Part shown: piece after piece, positions 1-9,779 of the stretch
Position numbering within the stretch: the first letter of the stretch is position 1
Layout: each line of letters starts with the position of its first letter
From: Basidiobolus meristosporus CBS 931.73
Taxonomy: Eukaryota > Basidiobolomycota > Basidiobolomycetes > Basidiobolales > Basidiobolaceae
Assembly (NCBI GenBank): GCA_002104905.1
Contig: MCFE01000546.1
Coordinates: forward strand, 1-59,955
Reading direction: 5' to 3'
Length of the DNA stretch: 59,955 bases
The notes under the pieces: model-generated
Database searches by the model: none
What the model saw: only the letters and a program-made list of their open reading frames with translations
Told to the model about the DNA's origin: nothing
Position numbers and translations under genes: made by a program

Positions 1-32
1 TAATGGAGTTTCAAGATTGCAGAGGCACAAAG

Positions 33-381
33 TGTTGCAATATTCTGAGGAGTATTGGAAGTGATGTGGAGAACTAGAAGATTTACATGTTATTCACTTG
101 TAGATTTATTGATCAAAAGTATGGTATTTATACTTTTGATAAAGTAGAGGAAACAAACGTGTAGAGTTTGTTAAGGAAGGTCCCAAGAATATGTGTGCAA
201 AGTTTGGGGTCTTTTGGACGACTTTGAGAAAAATAATAATCTGGGTACCTGATAATTTGGTGAAAATATTCTAAGTAAATCCCGACAAGAAATCTAGTCA
301 GGACAGAATGCTAATCACAGAATAAGATCTATGTGACTAAGTTAGCATGAATATTTAGGTGACAATTCAATAATTACAACA
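33..381 (-). repeat. 3' LTR of the non-coding LTR element
   Basis: This 349-bp copy starts TGTTGCAATATTC and ends in TTACAACA on the plus strand. It directly adjoins the purine tract at 382-393. I saw no difference from the copy at 3003-3351. Confidence 0.92.
112..140 (-). promoter_or_regulatory. Palindrome around the LTR TATA-like box
   Basis: Perfect 11-bp inverted repeats, ATCAAAAGTAT and ATACTTTTGAT, are separated by 7 bp. On the minus strand they contain GTATAAATAC, which also occurs in the otherwise unrelated copia LTRs (for example 53404-53413). It is repeated in the other LTR at about 3082-3110. A core promoter role is inferred. Confidence 0.55.
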
Positions 382-393
382 CTCCCACTCAAC
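382..393 (-). other. Polypurine tract of the non-coding LTR element
   Basis: Minus strand GTTGAGTGGGAG lies immediately upstream of the 3' LTR. It differs at one position from GTTGAGGGGGAG of the copia element at 37587-37598. Plus-strand DNA priming is the expected role. Confidence 0.75.
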
Positions 394-715
394 AAAATAT
401 TCATGAGTAATAAATACATATTGTGAGTGTGCAATCTGTAATAAGCGTATAAGATTTAACTGTTTTGCATACTGGACTAATATATTATCCAAAGGTGTAT
501 GCATTTGTGTTCAACTTAATAGAACAAGTAACTTGGAATTTAGTATGCATATCTACTTAGTAATATGCCTAAAAATCTGAATGATCTGATCATAATACTA
601 ATCATCAACTTTGATCAGTTGTACGGGCTTGAATAATAAGCTGAGTCTAATTGACAGATCGTAATAATGGTATATAGCCTCTGGGCTATCCAATGCTTCT
701 TATTTGAGCAAAATT

Positions 716-945
716 GACCCACTTTTGGTCAAGTTAAGGTTTTGTCATTTATGGCAGATCTGGAGTTTCCTTATTTCCGGCCAACAGTCTAATCCATTTA
801 GACAACTTCACTGTGTGTCCATATTAGGCTCAGGGACAGTTACTTCCATCATATAGATGCTATATGAGGTAAAAAATAGTGACCTACTTTGGGTCAAGTT
901 AAGGTTTTGTCATTTACGCCTGATCCGGATTATCCTTGTTTCCTG
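716..945. repeat. Imperfect direct repeat, about 165-bp period
   Basis: The stretch GGTCAAGTTAAGGTTTTGTC and its surroundings occur near 728 and again near 893, with diverged sequence after each copy. It lies inside the non-coding LTR element, whose interior therefore seems partly built of duplicated modules. Confidence 0.6.
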
Positions 946-1542
946 GCACTGTGGCACATATAACATGGCCAAAAAAAAAAAAAAAAGAAGGTTTTTGCTC
1001 AACTCTGAGCTGGGATGGCCTGCTCCCACTTGAACCACGTCTGTTAGTGATTCAGATCCACAAATATGATCTAGAATGGTCATCTTTGTCTTCTTTAAAT
1101 AGCAATAACTTTCTTTGGACTGATTACTTCATATGCGGTAGATTCAAAGTCCATTTGCTTCTTGATTCACCCGGTTTGGTATTGGACAACACCATGGGTT
1201 GTTTGGTAGCTATTCTTAGAGTGCTTCTACTGATTTGGATTGATACAGCTGCTTTTGTCTTATCAGAATATACTTGTAGAATAGAGATTGGCGCTTTTCC
1301 AGAAGTGAGATTCTCCTTAACAAGGGCTTTGATTATCCTTATTCTCCTGATAGTTATTTTCAACCTTGAGCTCGGTTTCCAAGGCTAACTGATCTTCTCA
1401 GTGTCTTCAGAATCCATAAAAACCATCTGGTTGATCCTTGCACCTTTTTCTTTCAGCTCCATAGACAGCAGATATCAAGACTTCTGCACTAAATAATCTG
1501 TTCCAATATATACTACAATATCTAACAGATCCTGTTGAAGTT

Positions 1543-1860
1543 TCAAGGCTCTTCTGGGGTTTCTAGCTTGAGAGCTTCGTACAAGAGGCTCCATAGAACA
1601 TATCTGCATTGCCAGATAGTCCAAATATGGCTTACATAAGTTTTGGCACCATTTGGGAAGTACCCTAGTTTGCGGTAGTAGTATTTTCCATTTTTTCTTC
1701 TTTTCTTTTTCTGCTGATGACCCAGGGATAATTCCCTTTGTGGGGTGGTTCTGGACTTCCTTGCAGGTGGGACCACGGTGTTTTTGAGCACAAGAGTCTC
1801 CATGACATCATTGTTCCAGAATATCTGACTATTTGAGAGTGAAATAATCAAAATCGGCAT
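1543..1860 (-). CDS. Short frame of unknown function inside the non-coding LTR element
   Basis: A 105-codon open frame lies on the element's sense strand. It contains a very basic stretch near residues 48-64 (KKKRRKNGKYYYRK). I do not recognise it. It has no Gag zinc knuckle and no protease DSG. It may be chance, because the interior has many short frames in all readings. Conservation between copies would decide whether it is translated. Confidence 0.2.
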   Translation of the reverse strand: MPILIISLSNSQIFWNNDVMETLVLKNTVVPPARKSRTTPQRELSLGHQQKKKRRKNGKYYYRKLGYFPNGAKTYVSHIWTIWQCRYVLWSLLYEALKLETPEEP

Positions 1861-2988
1861 CCACTTAGATCATTCATAACTTTTGATAGAGTTGACCAAA
1901 TTTGATCAAATAAACTGCATTTGATAGCTAGCTTCATCAATACTTCGGTATCAGACTCCAATATATCAGTAATTTGAGTTGCAGAACTTGGCGGTGACTT
2001 GATCAATCAAAATTCTTCTGATCTGATCCCGAGAAGTTAAATATCACCAAGTGTTTTCTCCCACTGTAATAAGTGATATATATATAACAAGTATAAAGTA
2101 CTATGTTATCTTCTGAGTGGCTCTTAGCTGTGTACTGACCAACTGTTGCTTGGTTGTATACTCCAATCAGGCTTGCAATTATATGCGTCACTCCTTTGGC
2201 TGGCGGTAGAATCTTCATGAGTTGATTTTGCTAAATTTGTATAATACTTTCTCCCACTGTTTTGAGACTTAAACAAAGTGATAGCACGTCTAACAGCTCC
2301 ATATTTAGCTCCTGGTACACTGGTTTCAGTATCAAAACACTTGATACAATTATAGCATTCTTCTAATGGATTGTGTAGTACATATCTGTACTCCAGGTGG
2401 ATATATATGTATTATATATCATTGGGATCCTTACAATTCAGGAAGCTTGTTTCTGAGATCTTTTTCCATCAGTAGATAGTCCAGAATGGCGGCTAACAGC
2501 TCCAGTATTTGCATTCTCAGCTGTATTTTGAGTGGCAATAGATTTTTGGTAAAATCCTCCTCTGGCAATCATTAATAATGATCTATATTTTTTTTTTGCA
2601 ATTCAGGATAATATCCTATCCAAGAGCTCGTCTAACAGTCAATTGGGGTCATATGAATACATATTGCAGTATATTTCATTGTAGATCTGGACCCTCAATT
2701 GCTGGAATTACGCAATTTTCTTCAGTAGTGGTAGAGCACCAACATACTATATTTCTTGACACAATTACATGCCAGTTTGATTGACTCTTCTTCATAACTA
2801 ACTTGGATAGTTACTGAAGGCATCTTTTGAAGGCAAGGCCTTCTTCTCCACAGCAATATCCTCATAAACATAGTCCTTTAGCAGCGGTAGTCTTCTTTAA
2901 CCTTAGCGGAGCAATAGTGCGGAAAGTCTTTCTCCAGACTAGCAGAAAAGGATCCAAAGCATAGTAGACACCAAGAGGACAGCAAGCT

Positions 2989-3002
2989 CGGGGCTCATAA
3001 CC
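2989..3002 (-). other. Primer-binding site matching the initiator-tRNA anticodon arm
   Basis: Minus strand GGTTATGAGCCCCG immediately follows the LTR. GGTTATGAGCCC is complementary to the anticodon region of eukaryotic initiator tRNA-Met (GGGCUCAUAACC), not to its CCA end. Drosophila copia is known to prime with a 5' half fragment of tRNA-iMet ending in the anticodon loop. The same site occurs in the copia copies at 41012-41026 and 42335. Confidence 0.8.
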
Positions 3003-3351
3003 TGTTGCAATATTCTGAGGAGTATTGGAAGTGATGTGGAGAACTAGAAGATTTACATGTTATTCACTTGTAGATTTATTGATCAAAAGTATGGTATTTA
3101 TACTTTTGATAAAGTAGAGGAAACAAACGTGTAGAGTTTGTTAAGGAAGGTCCCAAGAATATGTGTGCAAAGTTTGGGGTCTTTTGGACGACTTTGAGAA
3201 AAATAATAATCTGGGTACCTGATAATTTGGTGAAAATATTCTAAGTAAATCCCGACAAGAAATCTAGTCAGGACAGAATGCTAATCACAGAATAAGATCT
3301 ATGTGACTAAGTTAGCATGAATATTTAGGTGACAATTCAATAATTACAACA
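3003..3351 (-). repeat. 5' LTR of the non-coding LTR element
   Basis: Identical by eye to 33-381. It adjoins the primer-binding site at 2989-3002. It should carry the promoter for the minus-strand transcript. Confidence 0.92.
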
Positions 3352-3356
3352 CAAAG

Positions 3357-4184
3357 TTCATAACCTGGTACCAGAGCTGAGTATACAGAGTATAGTGAAT
3401 TGCCTGAGAGTGGTGTACAGCTGTCAGGAGAAGTTTCTCTGTTCTGGATTAGTGCAACAGAGGTTGCTTTGTTGTAGGGCAGAAACAATTGCTTCCCATT
3501 TTCTTTATACTACCGCAATAGTCTTCCATGGCCATGAGTAGGAGGCAGAGACCAGGATCAGATGCTGCACAAAGAGCCAGGCATAAAGAAGATGATATGG
3601 CAGAGAGAATAGAGAGCTGGCAAGCTTCAAGTAGCTCCTAAGGTACTTCTTGTCATTCTTGGTAGCTTTGTGGGTAAAAAAAGTGAGTTTTGCCAGCTTT
3701 TTCTTCATAATTGATTGCATAAAAGGGACCATGATGAGTGGGCAGATACTCTAAAGGATCCTATTTCAGCTCCATAGAAGGGCTTAATTTCATTCACAAA
3801 GTAGAGCACAGCAGCAGATGGGCATATCCAATCAACACATCTTTTCTCAGATTGAGTACTCAGCACCAGCAGATAGCTTTCTCTCTGGAGGTTCAGTAGG
3901 AATGTAAACTATGGCTTCATTCTTGCAGTCATAGTAGTCTTGTTCTCAGGATGGGGAATGTTGAGCTCTCCAAGCAAGATAAAAGTTATTGATATAGACT
4001 GCTGGTATTGCCAAGCTTTCTGACATACAACTTACACTTCCTGAAGGGGGAGTCTTGGAGGTGGATAGCACAGTATAGATTGATAGTTGGCAACTAGAGA
4101 GCAGCACAGTAGGGGGAATCAAGTGGAACACAGGGCCAAGGAGTATTGATAATAGAAGAGATAAAGCTGATAGATGAGGTATTA
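3357..4184. other. Unassigned sequence between two elements
   Basis: No coding region or repeat was recognised. Short minus-strand frames (3505-3732 and 3946-4209) look random, and the second runs into the next element's terminal repeat. Near 3366, CTGGTACCAGAGC loosely resembles a plant-type copia primer site, so this could be an older element. Confidence 0.4.
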
Positions 4185-4290
4185 GACTTGTTCCATTGGA
4201 TAGTGCCACATAGTGCCAGCCTGTTCATGGTGCTGGATCAATCTGGCACTCTACAAAACTATCTGGCACTATAATTTCTACCATGATGCC
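4185..4290. repeat. Left terminal repeat with subterminal GTGCCA motifs
   Basis: After the 14-bp terminal repeat, GTGCCA or its complement TGGCAC occurs several times within about 100 bp (4204, 4212, 4246, 4264 regions). The right end has GTGCCA or GTGCAA clusters at 7420-7570. Such clusters are plausible transposase binding sites (inference). Confidence 0.6.
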
Positions 4291-4366
4291 AGTGGTATGA
4301 TACAGTTACTGGTAATTTTACTCAATCTTACTTATGTTGCTCAGAATAGTGCTTTCCTTGCTTTAT

Positions 4367-5251
4367 TTACTCTTCATAATGCTCCAGACACATTTCTCTC
4401 AGTGGATGTCTTCTTGTATGAACATACTGTGCATTAATAAGTATCTTAACTATTTTACCTATTCTGCTGTTTTCTCCTATATATGACTTTCCTCTGTATT
4501 TACCTGCCAATATGCTGAATCTCTTCAGATATCTAAGTGTATGCTCTACCCTTACTCTGAAATGATTAAATATCTCATTGTAGAGCTTCTGCTTCCTGCT
4601 AAGCACACCATTCCTTGGCTTCCTATAAGTTGTAATACATCCTAATCTCTGATAATCCTCTCCTATATAGGCTAAGTCTGCCATACATTTCTCCCCTCTA
4701 CTGAATTCAGGATGAATCTCTACCCAGAGTGCTTTGTCAAGCCTACTTCCAGCAAATGGCCCACTAAACCATATGATGTTACCCTCAATGTCAGACAGTG
4801 CTTGAAACTTCACACAGTGTGCCTTGTACTCGCCAGAATAAAAGTGCCTCTGCCCTCTAGAAGGTCTGTTAGTCCTCACTGGGGAGGTATCCAAAATACT
4901 CCTGATATGGAACCCGTTGCTGACCACTCTGGGATATGGAAGTCTATTGGAGCTTCTGATCCTAGTATTCCAAGCTTGCTCTAAGTCATTCATACCCTCT
5001 GCAAGGTGGTTCTCCATTGCTGTCAGCTGGGAATGAAAGCTTCTAGGACTTTTGTTGCCATGGATGGTGGGATGAAACCTTGTAGGGCAATAGTTCTTGT
5101 AATAGCAGAGAAGCTTAACAAGGGATCTCCTTGAGTAGATTGGGGTTGATGGTCCACAGTACTTGGAATAGATCTCCTCTAGTGTGTCAAAAGGAAATCC
5201 AGTGGTAGTGATGGAATTGATGAGAAAAGACCATTCAGATGAGTAAGTCAT
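4367..5251 (-). CDS. DDE_Tnp_4-type transposase (Harbinger-like)
   Basis: A 294-residue intact frame. An N-terminal region of about 110 residues may bind DNA. It is followed by an RNase H-fold nuclease with the expected acidic residues: D121 in ILDTSPVRTNRP, the conserved GSRLD (D172), D192 in CMADLAYIGED and E236 in RVRVEHTLRYLKRF. The spacing and surrounding residues fit the DDE_Tnp_4 family of PIF/Harbinger transposases, which cut and join transposon ends in the nucleus. It is on the short side for the family, so an upstream exon or start may be missing. The start is the first ATG of the open frame and is not otherwise supported. All three catalytic acids are present, so it may be functional. 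It faces away from the accessory frame at 5611, sharing an intergenic region of about 360 bp that could hold divergent promoters. Confidence 0.85.
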   Translation of the reverse strand: MTYSSEWSFLINSITTTGFPFDTLEEIYSKYCGPSTPIYSRRSLVKLLCYYKNYCPTRFHPTIHGNKSPRSFHSQLTAMENHLAEGMNDLEQAWNTRIRSSNRLPYPRVVSNGFHIRSILDTSPVRTNRPSRGQRHFYSGEYKAHCVKFQALSDIEGNIIWFSGPFAGSRLDKALWVEIHPEFSRGEKCMADLAYIGEDYQRLGCITTYRKPRNGVLSRKQKLYNEIFNHFRVRVEHTLRYLKRFSILAGKYRGKSYIGENSRIGKIVKILINAQYVHTRRHPLREMCLEHYEE

Positions 5252-5610
5252 ATTAAAATTGATGGATGATTGTATGGAGGTGGTTTGAATTGATTTGGCG
5301 CAATCCGCGTTATTTATCTGATTTTTAATACATTATGGTTAAATCTCCATCAATTGCCATGTATCCCATCATTATGTTGCAAAAATCATCCGCAAACAAT
5401 GCCTTGGTACTTTTATTGATGCTTTAATCATAGGTCTATAATCAAATAGGAAATCTGCAATTGATGTGATCTGATCCGTGCCAACGCAATCCAAGATGCA
5501 TCATGCATAATATATGGAAAATTCAACAATCACATTAGTTTTCATATATATTTCATATAAGACCAGGTTGATGCCAATATACTGCTGTATAAGTATCCAA
5601 ATCCGTTGCT

Positions 5611-6885
5611 ATGGTCCCCATACCAAGCCTCAACTCATCTTTAGTGCAACCCAGACAAAACCCATCCCCCAGCTCACAGGCGCAGTCCAAACCGGAAAAG
5701 TCAATGTTGGATCCGTTTGAGTACTTGCCAAATGATTTTAGTATGGCCCAAGTGTCTATGATGAGCCTTCATACAGATATTTGGGCACTACTGATTAATC
5801 TAGCAGAACTAGATACCTCAGAGAGTAGACAAAGATGGAAGAATTTGAGTAGAAAGCTGTGGCATGAGTTCTACATCAAGATGCCAGCTGATGTATGTAA
5901 AAAGATATATAACGAGACAGGTATTGCAATCAAGAATGAGCTGAGAGTGAGGGGATTTGATGAAGAAGCCGCACAGGAACAATTTTGCGCGCAATTTGCA
6001 CAGTACAGGCCGGACGCATCCGTTTGTGCCTCAACTTTGGGAACCAAAGAGATTTTGAATGAGTTTTTGCCTTAAATGACTAATGTACCACGTGATATAT
6101 TAGTAGAGCTAAGTGGCTTCCAAGAGCAATATACACAGGACTCATCCAGGCAACAGCTCCAAAGTATCAGACAGAGGGTAAGTGAATACCTTGAGGAATC
6201 AGATGGTGAGCTTCAGGAGGAAGAATACAGACCGCAAGCAACATTGTCCATATTGCGCCAGCATGCCTTGCTGGATTCCCTACCATCTCTTACAACCACA
6301 GTGCGCCGGCGCACATCAGTCCAGACCATGCCAACACCCTTTACCAGAATGGCCTGCGTCAAGTCAATGCGCATTGGGTCAACGCGCGCACTTCAGAGCA
6401 AAACTACAAGAACTTGCCAAACTGCTCATTTAGACACAAGTCCATTGGAGTGGACCAAGTTGCATCAACATGCGGCATCACATTGAACTCAGCCAAGGGC
6501 CATCTCAACGCGTCAAGGCGTGCCTGCGCATGCTGTTTTGCCTGACCATCAGCAAGTTACTTCTGGTGAACTGACTGATGATGACCAACATGAAGTGCCT
6601 CAACCACCGGAGCCCTTGGCAAGTAAAAGAACGCGTCAGCGTGTGGCACTACAGGCCGGTTCAGTTGGTTCAGTTGGAGCAATTCAGCGTGGCCAAGCGG
6701 CAGCATTGCACTCATCAACTAGGAGGCAAAATACTGACTACAAATACACAAGTAGCCAAGAAGATAGTCAGCCAGGAAGTAGTATAGGTGTGCAAAGTGA
6801 GTCACTACCAAATGCTTCAGTAGTAATCCCTGTGAGAAAAAAACCAGAAGATGATGCGATTGCTTTGAATTGCTCACATTTGTGA
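5611..6885 (+). pseudogene. Harbinger-like accessory protein frame with two in-frame stops
   Basis: One reading frame of 425 codons is interrupted only by TAA at 6073-6075 and TGA at 6484-6486. The first segment (154 residues) has a proline/serine-rich start, then an acidic-helical part containing PNDFSM and SESRQRWKNLSRKLW. This is compatible with a DNA-binding accessory protein such as the Myb/trihelix partner of Harbinger transposases, but I cannot confirm the domain. The last segment is Gln/Ser-rich. The inverted fragment at 50053-50690 preserves PNDFSM, SLHT and the residues up to about 100, which supports real coding. CpG is far more frequent here than elsewhere in the window. Whether the stops reflect decay, an unseen intron or readthrough is open. 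Confidence 0.55.
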
Positions 6886-7595
6886 TGATCCCAACAACCC
6901 TTTTTTTTTGCGATCCGAATCAAGCAATTGCAAATCAGTGATCATCAAATTTTTGATATAAGTAATATCAAGGTTGTCTCACATGTGAGACAGAACCCCT
7001 ATAAATAAACACCCTGCATATATATACGTCATCTGTAATACTAGTGCAGCTATTGGATCTGTTTTGCACCTACACAATTGCTGTTGTGCTAGCTATGACA
7101 TCTTGTCCAATCACTAGGATCAGGGATTTACTTGCTCAATGGGCAAAATGGGATATTTGATGGCAAATCAGGTAGCTTTTTCAGTAGTCAATGAGCCAAT
7201 TGGGGGCTGCCAGCTTCAGGATACTTTTGGACCAATTACCACTGAGATACCGTCCAATTGGAGTGAGGGTAACCAAAATGGTCAGTATCAGTGTAGTTTA
7301 TAGTGTGATACACATTTATTTCCATTTACATTAAAGAAACATATCCAAATACCGGATTTTACCTGCCATTATAGAGGTATCCAATTGCACACGTGATGCA
7401 AACATTACAAGTTGGTGCAATCATCCGTGCCAACCTCATCATGTCAGATTGTGCCATAGTGTGCAAGATTGTCCTGCATAGTGTAAAATTGTCCAAGAAT
7501 GATCCTGCCTTCTGGTAGCTATAATATTGCGCCCAATTGTTCTTTACAACCGCGGATTGTGCCACGCGCTCTGGCTTGGTACAATGGAACAAGTC

Positions 7596-7805
7596 TATTC
7601 TTTGTTCTAGAAATAGAAAAGCAATGAAGCTTAGTCAAAAGTATAGGGTACATAGGGTGTAGATATTATAAAAGGGCTGGGAAAAGGGTAGAGAAATGGG
7701 GGGTTTACGGAATGCAGTTACCCATACTGCTCCCATGCTCTTTAGAAGCTCTGTAGTTCACTTTCCTTTCATATTTGGCTCTGGTCCTTAAGGGTACAGT
7801 TCCTC
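7596..7805. other. Unassigned DNA right of the Harbinger-like element
   Basis: No gene, terminal repeat or known element signature was recognised here. Confidence 0.3.
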
Positions 7806-8360
7806 CTACACATTGTTATGGTGCATAGTAACCATACCCCAATAGGACTTATGGATACCCACTTGCTTCATTTGCTTGTGAATAGCAGGAGTCAGCCATG
7901 TGATACTGAAATGCTTTTATTGTATGGATGCTAGTTTTACAGAATTCTTAATGCACTTTTATGGTGCACAGTGACCATACCCTAACAGGTTTTAAGGATA
8001 CCTTCCTGCTACTTTTACTTATGCCTAGCAGGAGTCATCAACCATTAGCTGAGTGGTAGTAAAGTGCGTTTATTGCTCATCATGCTAGCTTTACAAGAGT
8101 CCTTAATGCATTATTACAGTGCGCAGTAACCATACCTCAACAGGTGTTATGGATGCTCACTTGCTACATTACCATGTATCCATTGGGAGTCATCAATCAT
8201 CAGCAGCACACTAATAAATTTCTTTGATTTTATCACAATTGCTTGACCTGGACTCAGAAAGCCCTTTATTCATCAAAGGCAACCACACCCCCAGAAAGTA
8301 CTGTGAATGCTCACTTTACAGACCCACTTGTGTATTGTAGGGACTATCAATCAACAGCCA
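7806..8360. repeat. Imperfect tandem repeat, about 143-155 bp unit, 3-4 copies
   Basis: ATGGTGCATAGTAACCATAC at 7818 recurs as ATGGTGCACAGTGACCATAC at 7961 and ACAGTGCGCAGTAACCATAC at 8116. Each copy is followed by an AGGAGTCA or GGGAGTCATCA block and an AATGCTTTTATTG-type block. A weaker fourth copy lies near 8260-8360. No coding frame crosses the units. It could be a minisatellite or a tandemly duplicated LTR portion. Confidence 0.7.
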
Positions 8361-9779
8361 CATAGGAATGGAATTTCATAGAACAGCTTGGCTTTGTTAT
8401 TGGCAGGCTCTGATGTGAAAATAACTGTACTATGTGAGCAATTTAGTAGCTGTCTACCCTAGTTGACTCCAAAGTATTCCCAGACATTATCCTCAAAATC
8501 AATATCAGCATCAATAGCTTGCTCTTTGATCACTAAGTCACAGCACCCAATGTGTAGTGGCCTTGGTTTTGTCTAGCCATCACAGAATGGAACCATGGTA
8601 TAGTCACAAGAGAGGCTAAAGTATAATATAATGAGGTTGGTGTATATAAAAGTAAAATAAGTCTACAGGACAGGAGAGAACAAATAGTTACACAGCACTC
8701 AGAGACACTGCATCAGGTACAGCACCAACACACTTAATAAGCCACCCATGTGGGTAAAGCTTCAGGACTGTTACTGGGGGACCAATACCAATGAGGAAGT
8801 TACCACTGCCATAGCAGCTCTTGTGCCCCAAAGGAGGACCAAGAGTCTACTATAGAGAAAGATAACAGCAAGAAGAGCAGCACATTTACCAATTCTGGTA
8901 GTAGTACCCTTGGAAGTTTGAAATATCTGAAGAGAACTGGGACAAAATAGCAGGTGATTCAGTAGTGCTGAGAAGAAAGCAAACCCTTTCAATTGAGCAT
9001 TTTCAAAACAAACTTCAGCTTAGATTGATGTTGCCTCATTATAGAGTACTCCAAGTGGTGTATTTAGATTATAGCATACAAAGGAGAGTTGGGCCTAGAC
9101 TGATAAGTTAACTGATAATCAAATCAATCACTTCTTGATCAAGTAGAGAAACAATAGAACAGCCAAGTGATGAAACAAAAATCCATGGTTACTGAAGACA
9201 AATAATTTTCCAAATGCAGTTTTGAGCTTTAGTAAAGTAACAGGGTATTAACAAAATAAAAATATGGTATAATATAGATGAAGTAACTCATTACTGGCTA
9301 GATGAATGTGGCATATGAGCAAGAAGCTCAGTAACCTCAAAGGGAAAGATAACAAGAATGGGCCATCAGCTTAGTCAGAATATGTATAAAAGTAGAGAAA
9401 ATGAATGTAATCCCTCATAAAACAAGAAGTATGGAAGCAGGCAGTATCTGAGTATATGCCAGGAGTGAAGGTAGAGAGCAAAGAGAATGAAGAAGGGGAC
9501 TAGGATGTTGAATAGGATGCTGAAGAGGAAGAGGGCAAGGAAGTGACCAAATACAAGAGGAGCATTAAGGAGGTGTTGTAGCAAACAAAAATGATGCTGA
9601 GCAAGTTGCTGCAATCACTACCAAGTGGCCTGTCAGACATGTTTACTAAGCATTGTCAAAGGTTTGACAACAGCTTCTGGAATAGAGGACAACCTTGCAT
9701 CATGAGGTATTGCAACATATGTCCCAGGATATTAAGCAGATGAGGGGTGATATTGATATAGGACTAAATCTACAAAGAG
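8361..9779. other. Unassigned AT-rich DNA
   Basis: Only short frames occur (for example minus strand 8771-8992 and 9375-9614). They have no recognisable motif and their composition looks random. I could not link this stretch to another repeat in the window. It is probably ancient element DNA. Confidence 0.3.

Larger units (their letters stand above)
33..3351 (-). mobile_element. Non-coding LTR retrotransposon (LARD-like), complete
   Basis: Two 349-bp direct repeats (33-381 and 3003-3351) beginning TGTTG and ending CAACA bound a 2.6-kb interior. They are flanked by a perfect 5-bp duplication, caaag (28-32 and 3352-3356). Reading on the minus strand, a primer site GGTTATGAGCCCCG follows the right-hand LTR and a purine tract GTTGAGTGGGAG precedes the left-hand LTR, so transcription runs right to left. 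The LTRs look identical base for base, implying recent insertion. The interior has no Gag, protease, integrase or reverse transcriptase, and its longest minus-strand frame is 105 codons. Primer site and purine tract nearly match those of the copia family at 37-41 kb, so copia proteins probably mobilise it in trans (inference). Confidence 0.9.
4185..7595 (-). mobile_element. PIF/Harbinger-like DNA transposon, apparently full length
   Basis: The ends are inverted repeats. The left end reads GACTTGTTCCATTG and the right end is its exact reverse complement (7582-7595). Both ends are flanked by TA (4183-4184 and 7596-7597), compatible with a 2-bp duplication, although a 3-bp TWA duplication as in typical Harbingers is not clean here. 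Inside are a minus-strand DDE_Tnp_4 transposase and a plus-strand accessory frame, divergently arranged as in two-gene Harbinger elements. GTGCCA/TGGCAC motifs repeat in the subterminal DNA. Coordinates 6886-7389 between the accessory frame and the right end hold no gene that I recognise. The 733-bp foldback at 25301 and fragments near 35830, 42893 and 50053 are relatives. Confidence 0.85.

Noticed and set aside
936-1388. 150-codon plus-strand frame in the non-coding LTR element
   Set aside because: It is antisense to the element, starts before an A-run giving poly-Lys, has no motif and overlaps frames on the other strand. Likely chance.
3366-3385. Plant-type copia primer site in CTGGTACCAGAGC
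   Set aside because: Only a partial match, and no LTR end is visible in front of it apart from the unrelated insertion at 33-3351.
4712-4984. 90-codon plus-strand frame opposite the transposase
   Set aside because: Shadow of the minus-strand transposase frame.
4183-7597. Classic 3-bp TTA/TAA duplication for the Harbinger-like element
   Set aside because: Flanks are TTA on the left and TAT on the right. Only TA is shared, and the same holds for the foldback, so a 3-bp duplication is not claimed.
7806-8360. CRISPR-like array
   Set aside because: Units are about 150 bp, imperfect and contiguous without spacers, in eukaryotic DNA.
8771-8992. Small membrane-like protein frame, minus strand
   Set aside because: Hydrophobic by composition but without a homologous copy, start context or neighbours that support it.
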